Source: Pseudomonas tolaasii NCPPB 2192 (GTDB taxonomy: Bacteria > Pseudomonadota > Gammaproteobacteria > Pseudomonadales > Pseudomonadaceae). Taken from it: DNA of 64,000 nt. This document shows positions 9,392 to 18,559 of this stretch, piece after piece; positions within the stretch are counted from its first letter, which is position 1; each line of letters opens with the position of its first letter. The stretch is from NCBI RefSeq assembly GCF_002813445.1, contig NZ_PHHD01000001.1, positions 1,488,001 to 1,552,000 of the forward strand. Reading direction: 5' to 3'. Made by a program: the position numbers and the translations under genes. The notes under the pieces are model-generated. The model saw only the letters and a list, made by a program, of their open reading frames with translations. It had not been told where the DNA came from and did not search any database.

Positions 9392-9631
9392 ATGAAACGT
9401 TTTGCCTTGGCGATCATTTGCGGTGTTTTGGCCACTTCGGCCGTGGCCGCTCCGAAAGATTGTGAAGAGCTCAGGAAAGAAATCGAAGTGAAGATTCAGG
9501 CCAAGGCGATTCCGTCTTATACCCTGGAAATCATCACCGCCGAAGAAGCCAAAAACCACGACAGTGCCATGATCGTAGGCTCCTGTGAAAACGGCACCAA
9601 GCGCATCATCTATCAAAAAAACAACGACTGA
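9392..9631 (+). CDS. DUF1161 small secreted protein, paralogue 2
   Basis: 79 residues from the ATG at 9392, chosen because AGGGAG precedes it and a signal peptide begins here (MKRFALAIICGVLATSAVAA). The mature part PKDCEELRKEIEVKI ... GSCENGTKRIIYQK aligns over its whole length with the product of 7211-7432, including both cysteines; the linker between them is a few residues longer. Function unknown; periplasmic. The short tail overlaps nothing; the next gene is convergent with its stop codon adjoining. Confidence 0.8.
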   Translation: MKRFALAIICGVLATSAVAAPKDCEELRKEIEVKIQAKAIPSYTLEIITAEEAKNHDSAMIVGSCENGTKRIIYQKNND

Positions 9632-10054
9632 TCAGAGGCAGTTCACGCTGTGTTCTTCGGCCAGCAATTTGCGCGCTGAGTCATACAGCCGAATATTGGG
9701 CGTGAACGCCAGCGAGCGCCCTTCCAGCACATAGTGCTGGCCCGCCTGGAAGTTGTTGTACTGCAATGACATGAAACAGGTGCGGTCACGCGTTTGATCC
9801 AGGCCGCCGATTCCGGTGCCGGTATTCACTTCGAAATCGAAACGCACCATCAAGTCATGGCTGCCGGGCGGCACCTGGAAGAAGCGCCCGTCGGTGAGGT
9901 TCTTGCCGTCCAGGCGCTGGGCCATCACCAGTTTGGCGCCCGGCGTTGGGGTGGCGAAATCCACCCAGGCTTGCTGTGGGTCGGCCGGCGGGATTGGCGT
10001 GGACGCACAAGCACTGAGAAACAGGGCGGTGACAGGTAGCAAGAGCAGGCGCAT
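9632..10054 (-). CDS. Putative outer-membrane lipoprotein of unknown function
   Basis: 140 residues from the ATG at 10054 (a GTG three codons upstream is an alternative; neither has a strong ribosome binding site). The signal sequence ends in the lipobox LSAC, with Ser after the Cys region (CASTP), which predicts outer-membrane sorting. The mature part contains VPPGSHDLMVRFDFEV and two further cysteines (RTCFMSLQY and SVNCL), and resembles small PEGA-like beta-rich lipoproteins. No specific role can be given. Confidence 0.7.
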   Translation of the reverse strand: MRLLLLPVTALFLSACASTPIPPADPQQAWVDFATPTPGAKLVMAQRLDGKNLTDGRFFQVPPGSHDLMVRFDFEVNTGTGIGGLDQTRDRTCFMSLQYNNFQAGQHYVLEGRSLAFTPNIRLYDSARKLLAEEHSVNCL

Positions 10055-10197
10055 GGCAGGCACTCAGGCGGAAGGAAAGAATTGAGCCCGGCGCCGACGG
10101 CGGCAGACTCCCTATCAGTATAAACACGCTGTGCCATGGAAAAATTCCGCGCAGGCAGGCTAGTCTGGCGAACAAATTACCCAGGAGTGGTCGGGGC

Positions 10198-11241
10198 ATG
10201 GTCAGGCGTTTTCTTCCGGGGTTGTTGGCGGTGCTGCTCAGCGGCTGTTCCAGCGTCAATTACTACAGCCAGTTGGCCAGCGGCCAGTGGCAGTTGCTGC
10301 GGGCCCGCGAGCCGGTCGCCCAGGTCATCGCCGATCCGTCCCGCCCTCAGGCGTTGCGTGATCATTTGGTGCAGTCGCAGAAGGCGCGCACCTTTGCCAG
10401 CGAACACCTGCACTTGCCCGACAACCAGAGTTACCGTTTGTACGCCGACATTGGTCGGCCCTACGTCGTCTGGAATGTCTTCGCCACGCAGGAATTTTCC
10501 CTCTCCCCTGAAACCCATTGCTTCCCCATCGCCGGTTGCGTCGCCTATCGCGGCTACTACAACCAGGGCGCGGCCCGGGGTGAGGCGGCATTGTTAAAGC
10601 AACGCGGCATGGACGTGTCGATTGGCGGCGTGGAGGCCTATTCCACGCTGGGCTGGTTCAACGACCCGATCATGAGCTCGATGATGAACTGGGGCGATGA
10701 GCGCCTGGCCACGCTGATTTTTCACGAGCTGGCGCACCAGCGGTTTTATGTGAAGGACGACACCGAGTTCAACGAGTCCTACGCCAATTTCGTCGAGCAG
10801 GAAGGCACTCGCCAATGGCGAGCGGCGCGGGGTTTGCCACCGATGAGTGACGCGGCGTTGCAGCAGCGTGACCAGTTCATCCGGCTGATTCTCGACACCC
10901 GCAAACGTCTGGAAACCTTGTACGCGCAGCCATTGGCGGCGGATGTCATGCGCCAGGCCAAGGCGGCCGAGTTTGAACGCTTGCGCAGTGAGTACCGGCA
11001 GATGCGCGACCGCCAATGGGGCGGCGACAAGCGTTATGACGTGTGGATCAACCAACCGATGAACAATGCGCGGTTGTTGCCATTTGGGCTGTATGACCGG
11101 TGGGTGCCGGCGTTTGCCGCGTTGTTTCGGCAGGTCGATGGGGATTGGGTGAAGTTTTTTGCGGCGGTGGAGAAGATGGGTGGGTTGCCGGTGGCGCAGC
11201 GCAAGGCGGCGTTGAGGCAGTTGGAGGGTGGAAGTCTTTAG
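10198..11241 (+). CDS. Lipoprotein metallo-aminopeptidase (PF10023 type)
   Basis: 347 residues with a lipobox signal (LLSGC at about residue 17-21) and a zinc-protease motif HELAH at residues 176-180 (IFHELAHQRFY), followed by EFNESYANFVEQEG, which can supply the third ligand. This is the layout of the putative predicted aminopeptidase family formerly called DUF2265. It should be anchored in the outer or inner membrane facing the periplasm. The substrate is unknown. It starts at ATG 10198 after CAGGAGTGGTCGGGGC. A REPIN separates it from the convergent HAD gene. Confidence 0.8.
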   Translation: MVRRFLPGLLAVLLSGCSSVNYYSQLASGQWQLLRAREPVAQVIADPSRPQALRDHLVQSQKARTFASEHLHLPDNQSYRLYADIGRPYVVWNVFATQEFSLSPETHCFPIAGCVAYRGYYNQGAARGEAALLKQRGMDVSIGGVEAYSTLGWFNDPIMSSMMNWGDERLATLIFHELAHQRFYVKDDTEFNESYANFVEQEGTRQWRAARGLPPMSDAALQQRDQFIRLILDTRKRLETLYAQPLAADVMRQAKAAEFERLRSEYRQMRDRQWGGDKRYDVWINQPMNNARLLPFGLYDRWVPAFAALFRQVDGDWVKFFAAVEKMGGLPVAQRKAALRQLEGGSL

Positions 11242-11247
11242 GGCCTC

Positions 11248-11318
11248 ATCGCAGGCAAGCCAGCTCCCACAATTGATCGGTGTGCACGGTCAAAATGTGG
11301 GAGCTGGCTTGCCTGCGA
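11248..11318. repeat. REPIN
   Basis: Inverted REP pair of 71 bp, left arm ATCGCAGGCAAGCCAGCTCC and right arm TGTGGGAGCTGGCTTGCCTG, with a short inner segment. It lies between convergent genes, which is the commonest location for these pairs here. Confidence 0.9.
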
Positions 11319-11326
11319 AGGCGGCA

Positions 11327-11986
11327 TCAGCCGCGCTGCAAAAACATCTGATGCATCTCGGCCAACGTCTCAAAATGCCAGGTCGGCGCCTCGGCATTCA
11401 ACTCCTCAAAACTGCCAAACCCATACCCCACTGCCGCCGAATCCAGCCCATTGCTGCGCGCGCCGATCAGGTCGTGTTTGCGGTCGCCAATCATCAAGGT
11501 GGTCGCCGGGTCCAGTCCTTCTTCACGCATCAAGTGCGCGATCAGCTCGACCTTGTTGGTGCGCGTGCCATCGAGCTCACTGCCGTAGATCACGTTGAAG
11601 TGCCTGGCAAAATCGAAATGGCGGGCGATCTCGCGGGCAAACACCCAGGGCTTGGAGGTGGCCACGTAGAGCTGGCGGCCCTGGTCATTCAGGGCTTCGA
11701 GCAGCGGCATCACGCCGTCGAACACGCGGTTTTCATACAGGCCGGTGACCTTGAACCGCTCACGATAAAAATTCACCGCTTCCCAGGCCTTGGCCTCGTC
11801 GAAGCCGTAGAACTGCATGAAGGCTTGCAGCAACGGCGGGCCGATGAAGTGTTCGAGCCTGGTCAGGTCCGGTTCATCGATGCCCAGCTTGCCGAGGGCG
11901 TACTGGATCGAGCGCGTGATGCCTTCGCGCGGGTCGGTCAGGGTGCCGTCCAGGTCGAACAGTACGGTTGAATATTTCAGGGTCAT
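11327..11986 (-). CDS. HAD-family phosphatase (Gph/PpaX-like)
   Basis: 219-residue haloacid dehalogenase-type hydrolase. Motif I FDLDGTLTD carries the nucleophile Asp (about residue 11) and the acid Asp; motif II is VATSKPW; motif IV is MIGDRKHD. The helical cap after motif I is of the phosphoglycolate phosphatase type. The substrate could be phosphoglycolate, a nucleotide or another small phosphate ester. The ATG overlaps the stop of the gamma carbonic anhydrase gene by four bases, so both are probably cotranscribed. Confidence 0.87.
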   Translation of the reverse strand: MTLKYSTVLFDLDGTLTDPREGITRSIQYALGKLGIDEPDLTRLEHFIGPPLLQAFMQFYGFDEAKAWEAVNFYRERFKVTGLYENRVFDGVMPLLEALNDQGRQLYVATSKPWVFAREIARHFDFARHFNVIYGSELDGTRTNKVELIAHLMREEGLDPATTLMIGDRKHDLIGARSNGLDSAAVGYGFGSFEELNAEAPTWHFETLAEMHQMFLQRG

Positions 11987-12525
11987 TGAGCGAATCCTTC
12001 GGCCAGGTGCAGGTCTTTGAGCTTCACGTAGTTCGCCGCGCTGTAGGTGAAAAAGGCGCGTTCCTTGTCAGTCAGTTCGCGGATTTGTTTAACCGGGCTG
12101 CCCACGTACAAGTAGCCGCTTTCGAGCTTCTTGCCCGGTGGCACCAGGCTGCCGGCGCCGATGATCACGTCGTCTTCCACCACGGCGCCGTCCATCACGA
12201 TGCTGCCCATGCCGATCAGAATGCGGCTGCCCACCGTGCAGCCATGCAACATGACCTTGTGGGCGATGGTCACGTCATCGCCGATCAACAACGGGAAGCC
12301 GTCCGGGTTGAACGGGCCGGCGTGGGTGATGTGCAATACGCAGCCGTCCTGCACGCTGGTGCGCGCGCCGATACGGATGCGGTGCATGTCGCCGCGAATC
12401 ACGGTCAGCGGCCAGACCGAGCTGTCGGTGCCGATTTCGACATCGCCGATCACCACCGCCGAAATATCGACAAAAGCCCCGGCGCCCAGGGTTGGCGTGT
12501 GGTTCTGATAGGTGCGAAGGGTCAC
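11983..12525 (-). CDS. Gamma carbonic anhydrase family protein
   Basis: 180 residues of left-handed beta-helix hexapeptide repeats (IGDVEIG, ITHAGPF, TIAHKVMLHGCTVG), a trimer with zinc ligands at the three His residues in THAG, AHKV and LHGC. This is the YrdA/CaiE/PaaY group. Some members hydrate CO2, others show little activity; PaaY is a thioesterase. First gene of a two-gene unit with the HAD phosphatase (4-bp overlap), divergent from prlC. Confidence 0.88.
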   Translation of the reverse strand: MTLRTYQNHTPTLGAGAFVDISAVVIGDVEIGTDSSVWPLTVIRGDMHRIRIGARTSVQDGCVLHITHAGPFNPDGFPLLIGDDVTIAHKVMLHGCTVGSRILIGMGSIVMDGAVVEDDVIIGAGSLVPPGKKLESGYLYVGSPVKQIRELTDKERAFFTYSAANYVKLKDLHLAEGFAQ

Positions 12526-12627
12526 GATAGCCTCTCTCTCTTCTGCTGATAGCTGCGGTGGGCATTGATTGTAATTAAGATGGCCCCATCTTTGTTCTTA
12601 CATGTTTCTTCAGCCAAGGTGCCCACC

Positions 12628-14679
12628 GTGAGCGCGAACAACCCTCTTCTGCAGTCCTACGACCTGCCGCCGTTCTCGGCGATCCGTGCCGAGCACGTCC
12701 AGCCGGCCATCGAACAGATCCTCGCCGACAACCGCGTCGCCATCGAAGGCATCCTGCAAAGCCAGGGTAAAAATCCTACGTGGGCCGGGCTGGTGCTGGC
12801 CATGGACGAGCTGAACGACCGCCTGGGCGCCGCCTGGAGCCCGGTCAGCCACCTCAACGCCGTGTGCAATAGCGCCGAACTGCGAGAAGCCTATGAGGCT
12901 TGCCTGCCGGCACTGAGTGCCTACTCCACCGAGATGGGCCAGAACCGCGAGCTGTTCCAGGCCTTCGAAGCCCTGGCCAACAGCCCCGAAGCCGCCGGTT
13001 TCGACGTGGCGCAAAAAACCATTCTGGAACACTCGCTGCGTGACTTCCGCCTGTCGGGTATCGATTTGCCGCCCGAGCAGCAAAAGCGTTACGCCGAAGT
13101 GCAGAGCAAACTCTCCGAGCTGGGCAGCAAATTCTCCAACCAGCTGCTGGACGCCACCCAGGCGTGGACGAAACACGTCACCGACGAAGCCACCCTTGCC
13201 GGCCTGACCGACTCCGCCAAGGCACAAATGGCTGCCGCCGCCCAGGCCAAAGGCCTCGATGGCTGGCTGATCACCCTCGAATTTCCGAGCTACTACGCGG
13301 TCATGACCTACGCCCAGGACCGTGCCTTGCGTGAGGAAGTTTATGCAGCCTACTGCACCCGCGCGTCGGACCAGGGCCCGAACGCCGGTCAGAACGACAA
13401 CGGCCCGGTGATGGAACAGATCCTCGACCTGCGTCAGGAACTGGCCCAATTGCTGGGTTACGCCTCCTTCGCCGAACTGAGCCTGGCCACCAAGATGGCC
13501 GAGTCCAGCGACCAGGTGCTGAGTTTCCTGCGTGACCTGGCCAAGCGCAGCAAGCCGTTTGCCGCCCAGGACCTGCAACAGCTCAAGGCCTACGCCGCCG
13601 AACAGGGCTGCGCGGACCTGCAAAGCTGGGACAGCGGTTTCTACGGTGAAAAACTCCGCGAGCAACGTTACAGCGTGTCTCAGGAAGCTCTGCGCGCCTA
13701 CTTCCCGATCGACAAAGTGCTGGGCGGCCTGTTCGCAATTGTGCAGCGCCTGTATGGCATCGAGATCGCCGAGCAGAAAGGCTTCGATACCTGGCACCCG
13801 GATGTTCGCCTGTTTGAAATCAAGGAAAACGGCCAGCATGTCGGCCGTTTCTTCTTCGACTTGTACGCCCGCGCCAACAAACGCGGCGGTGCCTGGATGG
13901 ACGGCGCGCGCGACCGTCGCCGCACGGTGGATGGCGTGCTGCAAAGCCCGGTGGCCAACCTGGTGTGCAACTTCACGCCAGCCGACAGCGGCAAACCTGC
14001 CTTGCTGACCCACGATGAAGTGACCACGCTGTTCCACGAATTCGGCCACGGCCTGCACCACCTGTTGACCCGCGTTGAACACGCGGGCGTGTCCGGCATC
14101 AACGGCGTGGCCTGGGATGCGGTGGAACTGCCGAGCCAGTTCATGGAGAACTGGTGCTGGGAGCCGGAAGGCCTGGCGCTGATCTCCGGTCATTACGAGA
14201 GCGGCGAGCCGCTGCCTCAAGACCTTCTGGAAAAAATGCTTGCGGCGAAAAACTTCCAGTCCGGCCTGATGATGGTGCGCCAACTGGAGTTCTCGCTGTT
14301 CGACTTCGAATTGCATGCGACTCACGGCGATGGCCGCAGCGTGGCCCAGGTGTTGGAAGGCGTTCGCGATGAAGTCTCGGTGATGCGCCCACCGGCCTAC
14401 AACCGCTTCCCCAACAGCTTCGCGCACATCTTCGCCGGCGGTTACGCGGCGGGTTACTACAGCTACAAGTGGGCGGAAGTGCTGTCGGCAGATGCCTTCT
14501 CCAAGTTTGAAGAAGACGGCGTACTCAATGCCGAAACCGGCCGCGCATTCCGCGAAGCGATCCTGGCGCGCGGCGGCTCGCAGGAGCCCATGGTGCTGTT
14601 CGTCGACTTCCGCGGACGCGCGCCGTCGATTGACGCACTCTTGCGCCACAGCGGCCTGAGTGAGGACGCGGCAGCATGA
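12628..14679 (+). CDS. prlC: Oligopeptidase A
   Basis: M3-family zinc metallopeptidase that degrades short peptides, including cleaved signal peptides, in the cytoplasm. From the GTG at 12628 the protein has 683 residues, close to the 680 of E. coli PrlC. The zinc motif HEFGH is at residues 470-474, with the third ligand Glu in AVELPSQFMENW. AAGGTGCCCACC before the GTG decides this start over the longer open frame from 12565. Its stop overlaps the yheV start by four bases. Confidence 0.95.
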   Translation: MSANNPLLQSYDLPPFSAIRAEHVQPAIEQILADNRVAIEGILQSQGKNPTWAGLVLAMDELNDRLGAAWSPVSHLNAVCNSAELREAYEACLPALSAYSTEMGQNRELFQAFEALANSPEAAGFDVAQKTILEHSLRDFRLSGIDLPPEQQKRYAEVQSKLSELGSKFSNQLLDATQAWTKHVTDEATLAGLTDSAKAQMAAAAQAKGLDGWLITLEFPSYYAVMTYAQDRALREEVYAAYCTRASDQGPNAGQNDNGPVMEQILDLRQELAQLLGYASFAELSLATKMAESSDQVLSFLRDLAKRSKPFAAQDLQQLKAYAAEQGCADLQSWDSGFYGEKLREQRYSVSQEALRAYFPIDKVLGGLFAIVQRLYGIEIAEQKGFDTWHPDVRLFEIKENGQHVGRFFFDLYARANKRGGAWMDGARDRRRTVDGVLQSPVANLVCNFTPADSGKPALLTHDEVTTLFHEFGHGLHHLLTRVEHAGVSGINGVAWDAVELPSQFMENWCWEPEGLALISGHYESGEPLPQDLLEKMLAAKNFQSGLMMVRQLEFSLFDFELHATHGDGRSVAQVLEGVRDEVSVMRPPAYNRFPNSFAHIFAGGYAAGYYSYKWAEVLSADAFSKFEEDGVLNAETGRAFREAILARGGSQEPMVLFVDFRGRAPSIDALLRHSGLSEDAAA

Positions 14680-14951
14680 GTGAAGGGCCTGTGATCACCA
14701 AAAAGCAATTTATCGCCGGGGCGGTTTGCCCGGCGTGCAGCGAGCCGGACAAACTGAAAATGTGGACCGAAGACAACGTGCCGCACCGCGAGTGCGTGGC
14801 CTGCGGTTATACCGACACGCTCAATGACCAGGGGTTGTCGGTGCCCAAGGAATTGGGCACGCGGGTGAATACGTCGGCGTTGAAAGCACCGGCGGACCCA
14901 AAGGTGCAGGCGGTGCAGTTTTTTCCTAATCCGAAGCTGAAAAAAGACTAA
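14676..14951 (+). CDS. yheV: YheV-type putative zinc-ribbon protein
   Basis: 91 residues with two CxxC knuckles, Cys18/Cys21 (VCPACSE) and Cys40/Cys43 (ECVACGY), as expected of the YheV/DUF2387 family. The C-terminal tail is variable and basic. It is translationally coupled to prlC (ATGA overlap), and this prlC-yheV pairing is conserved in gammaproteobacteria. Function unknown. Confidence 0.88.
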   Translation: MSEGPVITKKQFIAGAVCPACSEPDKLKMWTEDNVPHRECVACGYTDTLNDQGLSVPKELGTRVNTSALKAPADPKVQAVQFFPNPKLKKD

Positions 14952-14963
14952 AGCCTGGCTTCC

Positions 14964-15051
14964 TGTAGGAGCCTGGCTTGCCCGCGATGCAGGCGGCGCG
15001 GTGTGCCTGTTACACCGCGTTGATGCTATCGCAGGCAAGCCAGCTCCCACA
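14964..15051. repeat. REPIN with a diverged left arm
   Basis: Left arm TGTAGGAGCCTGGCTTGCCC (one arm diverged, GTAGG for GTGGG) and right arm GCAGGCAAGCCAGCTCCCAC. A further half copy (TCCTGCTCCCACAGGAG) follows at about 15055-15071. Located between convergent yheV and the phosphatase gene. Confidence 0.85.
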
Positions 15052-15077
15052 GAATCCTGCTCCCACAGGAGAGCCTG

Positions 15078-15734
15078 CTATAGGGCCTTCTCATCCTTGG
15101 CTGTCGTCGTAATCCAATCCTGCATCGAGCACAGCGCAAACGCGCTGGTGCTGCAATCGCCATTCGCCAGGGCTGTACGTAACTTGTCGACATCGGCTTT
15201 CATCATGTAACGAACGCCGTCCTTGAAACCGTTGCTGCTGCCAAAGCCGCCAAGGGTCATCTCGTTCAACGCCTCTTCCTTGCTCCAACCCTGGATCACC
15301 ACGCGATACATCGCTGCCATCAGGCCGGTGCGGTCGGAGCCGTGTTTGCAATGCATCAACACCGGGCCATTGGCTTCGGCTTCCTTGATCGCACGCAGTG
15401 CTGCCAGCACGTCGGAATCGTCGACGTGGTTGGTGCGATAGGTCAGCTGCACCTGTTTGATATCAGATGTTTTCAACCAGGGCGCATCAGATTCGGGCAG
15501 GAAGTTGATCACCGTGCCGATCTTGAGTTGCTGCAACACTGGCAGTGCATTGCTGTCCGGCAGCGCGCTGCGATACAGCGTCGGTGTCATCTGATGCAGG
15601 TTGAACTGGTCGCCCACCGGCTGCGCCCATTCGGGTGAGCGGATGGACGGCGCCTCGTCTGCCTGGGCGTTGAAGGGGGCAAGCAGCGCCAGGAATGCCA
15701 GACCGAAGGCAGGCAGCAATCGAAGGGTGAACAT
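15078..15734 (-). CDS. Periplasmic dual-specificity protein phosphatase (TpbA-like)
   Basis: 218 residues with an N-terminal signal peptide (cleavage near AQA, residue 25) and the cysteine phosphatase signature HCKHGSDRTG, nucleophile Cys129 and Arg135; Asp105 in VDDSDV is the likely general acid. Length, export signal and signature match P. aeruginosa TpbA, which dephosphorylates the diguanylate cyclase TpbB and lowers c-di-GMP. No tpbB lies next to this gene, so the target is unknown and orthology is uncertain. Confidence 0.8.
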   Translation of the reverse strand: MFTLRLLPAFGLAFLALLAPFNAQADEAPSIRSPEWAQPVGDQFNLHQMTPTLYRSALPDSNALPVLQQLKIGTVINFLPESDAPWLKTSDIKQVQLTYRTNHVDDSDVLAALRAIKEAEANGPVLMHCKHGSDRTGLMAAMYRVVIQGWSKEEALNEMTLGGFGSSNGFKDGVRYMMKADVDKLRTALANGDCSTSAFALCSMQDWITTTAKDEKAL

Positions 15735-16007
15735 GCGCGACGTGACCGAATAAGGTGAGGTTGATGGCTCACAGCGTGGTCTTCGAGGGGTGAATGGGGC
15801 GTGAGGGTGCCGTCAAAGAATCGTGAATCGAGGCCACTGATACGGTGTTTTCGTCGCTGAAACGATTCTCTCGATGCTTAGGCTGCTATCATTTGTAACT
15901 ATTGATTGCCGGTGCGTTCTATCCCTTTGGATCCCATTCCCTGGCAAGCCTTCACGCTGCTCCCAGAAGCGGCGGACAAACCCGTGACCACATGATGAGG
16001 TGCACCC

Positions 16008-16760
16008 ATGTCTGATCAAGATCAAGACAACCCGCGGCGTGACTTTCTACGCAAATCCTTGACCTTGATCCCGGTGGTCACGGTTGCCAGCACCGGCCTT
16101 GGCGGCTCGATGCTGATGGCGACGCCCGAGCCGGCCCAGGCGGCGCCTGCCAAGCCAGCGGCGAACGAAAAGCCCTACGAACCCACCTACTTCACTGCCG
16201 AAGAATGGGCGTTTATCAATGCCGCCGTCGCGCAGCTTATTCCCGCCGATGCCCAAGGCCCTGGTGCCCTTGAGGCCGGCGCGCCGGAGTACATCGACCG
16301 CCAGATGAACACGCCTTACGCCAGCGGTGCGCTGTGGTTCATGCAAGGCCCGTTCAACGCCGATGCCGCACCGGAGATGGGCTGGCAGAGCAAGCTGGTG
16401 CCCAAAGAGATCTATCGCCTGGGCATTGCCGCGACGGATGCCTGGTCGAAGGCGTTCAACGGCAAGACTTTTGCTGCTCAAGACAGCGCTACCCGAGACG
16501 ATATGTTGCGCCGTCTGGAAGCTGGCGGCAGCGAAGTGAGCGCGCATTTCGCTTCGGTGCCACCGAAGATGTTTTTCAATTTGCTGCTGCAAAACACCAA
16601 GGAAGGGTTCTTCTGCGACCCCATCCACGGCGGCAACAAAGGCATGGTCGGCTGGACCATGATCGGCTTTCCCGGCGCCCGCGCCGACTTCATGGACTGG
16701 GTTGAACGCAACGAGCAATACCCCTTCCCGGCTGTTTCCATCCGCGGCGAGAGGGCATAA
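16008..16760 (+). CDS. Gluconate 2-dehydrogenase small (gamma) subunit
   Basis: 250 residues with a twin-arginine export signal (RRDFLRKSLTLIPVVTV) for the periplasm. It belongs to the gluconate 2-dehydrogenase subunit 3 family, which is needed to export and assemble the large flavoprotein, folded, through the Tat system. It is the first gene of a three-gene set (small subunit, FAD subunit, cytochrome c) on the cytoplasmic membrane that oxidises D-gluconate to 2-ketogluconate and feeds electrons to ubiquinone. GATGAGGTGCACCC precedes the ATG. The related sorbitol and 2-ketogluconate enzymes share the layout. Confidence 0.88.
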   Translation: MSDQDQDNPRRDFLRKSLTLIPVVTVASTGLGGSMLMATPEPAQAAPAKPAANEKPYEPTYFTAEEWAFINAAVAQLIPADAQGPGALEAGAPEYIDRQMNTPYASGALWFMQGPFNADAAPEMGWQSKLVPKEIYRLGIAATDAWSKAFNGKTFAAQDSATRDDMLRRLEAGGSEVSAHFASVPPKMFFNLLLQNTKEGFFCDPIHGGNKGMVGWTMIGFPGARADFMDWVERNEQYPFPAVSIRGERA

Positions 16761-16762
16761 AC

Positions 16763-18547
16763 GTGGCGACCATCATGAAGAAAGTGGATGCGGTGATCGT
16801 AGGCTTCGGCTGGACCGGCGCGATCATGGCCAAGGAGCTGACGGAAGCAGGCCTCAACGTGGTAGCGCTGGAGCGCGGCCCGATGCAGGACACCTACCCG
16901 GACGGCAACTATCCCCAGGTCATCGACGAATTGACCTACAGCGTGCGTAAAAAGCTCTTCCAGGACATTTCCAAAGAGACGGTGACCATCCGCCACAGCG
17001 TGAATGACGTCGCCCTGCCCAACCGTCAGCTCGGCGCCTTCCTGCCGGGCAATGGCGTGGGAGGCGCGGGTTTGCACTGGTCCGGCGTGCACTTTCGCGT
17101 CGACCCGATTGAGCTGCGCATGCGCAGCCACTACGAAGAACGCTACGGCAAACATTTCATCCCCAAGGACATGACCATTCAGGACTTCGGCGTCAGCTAT
17201 GAAGAGCTGGAGCCGTTTTTTGACTATGCGGAAAAAGTCTTCGGCACCTCCGGCCAGGCCTGGACGGTGAAAGGTCAGTTGGTGGGCGAAGGCCGTGGCG
17301 GCAACCCCTACGCGCCGGATCGCTCCAACCCGTTTCCATTGGAATCGCAGAAAAATACGGTTTCCGCACAGCTGTTTCAGAAGGCGGCTGCAGAGGTTGG
17401 TTACAAACCCTACAACCTGCCGTCAGCCAATACTTCGGGGCCTTATACCAACCCTTACGGCGCACAGATGGGCCCGTGCAACTTCTGCGGTTTCTGCAGC
17501 GGCTACGTGTGCTACATGTATTCCAAGGCGTCGCCGAACGTGAACATCCTGCCGGCGCTGCGTCAGGTGCCGAACTTCGAGCTGCGCGCCAATTCCCATG
17601 TGCTCAAGGTCAACCTCGACAGCACCAAGAGCAAAGCCACCGGCGTGACCTACATCGACGGTCAGGGGCGTGAGTGCGAGCAGCCTGCGGATCTGGTGAT
17701 CCTCGGCTCTTTCCAGTTCAACAATGTGCGTTTGATGCTGCTCTCGGGCATCGGCAAACCCTACGACCCAATCACCAATGAGGGCGTGGTGGGCCGGAAT
17801 TTTGCCTACCAGAACATGGCCACCATCAAGGCCTTCTTCGACAAAGACACCCACACCAACAATTTCATCGGCGCCGGCGGCAACGGCGTGGCCATTGATG
17901 ACTTCAACGCCGACAACTTCGACCACGGGCCCCACGGTTTCGTGGGCGGCTCGCCGATGTGGGTCAACCAGGCGGGCAGCCGACCGATTGCCGGCACGTC
18001 CAACCCGCCGGGCACGCCTGCCTGGGGCAGCGCGTGGAAGCGCGCCACGGCCGATTACTACACCCACCAGGTGTCGATGGACGCCCACGGCGCGCATCAA
18101 TCCTACCGGGGCAACTACCTGGATCTGGACCCGGTTTACCGCGATGCCTACGGCCTGCCCTTGCTGCGGATGACGTTCGACTGGCAGGAAAACGACATCA
18201 AGATGAACCGCTTCATGGTCGACAAAATGAGCAAGGTCGCCGAGGCGATGAACCCCAAAGCGATTGCCTTGCTCGGCAAAAAAGTCGGTGAGCATTTCAA
18301 TACTGCGTCTTACCAGACCACCCACCTCAACGGTGGCGCGATCATGGGCACCGACCCGAAAACCAGTGCGTTAAACCGTTATTTGCAGTGCTGGGATGTA
18401 CACAACGTGTTTGTTCCCGGTGCGTCCGCTTTCCCACAAGGTTTGGGCTACAACCCTACCGGCCTGGTGGCGGCGCTGACCTATTGGTCGGCGCGGGCGA
18501 TCCGCGAGCAGTACCTGAAAAACCCCGGCCCACTGGTTCAGGCATAA
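16763..18547 (+). CDS. Gluconate 2-dehydrogenase FAD (GMC) subunit
   Basis: 594-residue GMC-family flavoprotein, the catalytic subunit. The FAD-binding GxGxxG-type motif is near the N-terminus (VIVGFGWTGAIMAKEL), and the C-terminal GMC signature NPTGLVAALTYWSARAI is intact with the active-site His in TTHLNGGAIMG. A cysteine cluster, CNFCGFCSGYVC (about residues 239-250), resembles the Fe-S-binding cysteines described in related membrane-bound FAD glucose dehydrogenases. It lacks its own signal and presumably rides the Tat signal of the small subunit. The GTG at 16763 is preceded by GAGAGGG; an ATG four codons later is possible. Confidence 0.88.
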   Translation: MATIMKKVDAVIVGFGWTGAIMAKELTEAGLNVVALERGPMQDTYPDGNYPQVIDELTYSVRKKLFQDISKETVTIRHSVNDVALPNRQLGAFLPGNGVGGAGLHWSGVHFRVDPIELRMRSHYEERYGKHFIPKDMTIQDFGVSYEELEPFFDYAEKVFGTSGQAWTVKGQLVGEGRGGNPYAPDRSNPFPLESQKNTVSAQLFQKAAAEVGYKPYNLPSANTSGPYTNPYGAQMGPCNFCGFCSGYVCYMYSKASPNVNILPALRQVPNFELRANSHVLKVNLDSTKSKATGVTYIDGQGRECEQPADLVILGSFQFNNVRLMLLSGIGKPYDPITNEGVVGRNFAYQNMATIKAFFDKDTHTNNFIGAGGNGVAIDDFNADNFDHGPHGFVGGSPMWVNQAGSRPIAGTSNPPGTPAWGSAWKRATADYYTHQVSMDAHGAHQSYRGNYLDLDPVYRDAYGLPLLRMTFDWQENDIKMNRFMVDKMSKVAEAMNPKAIALLGKKVGEHFNTASYQTTHLNGGAIMGTDPKTSALNRYLQCWDVHNVFVPGASAFPQGLGYNPTGLVAALTYWSARAIREQYLKNPGPLVQA

Positions 18548-18559
18548 GGAGCGATGACC

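Noticed and set aside
12610..14649. A 679-codon open frame on the minus strand
   Set aside because: Exactly opposite prlC, with the same His/Gln/Val-rich composition typical of antisense frames in high-GC DNA.
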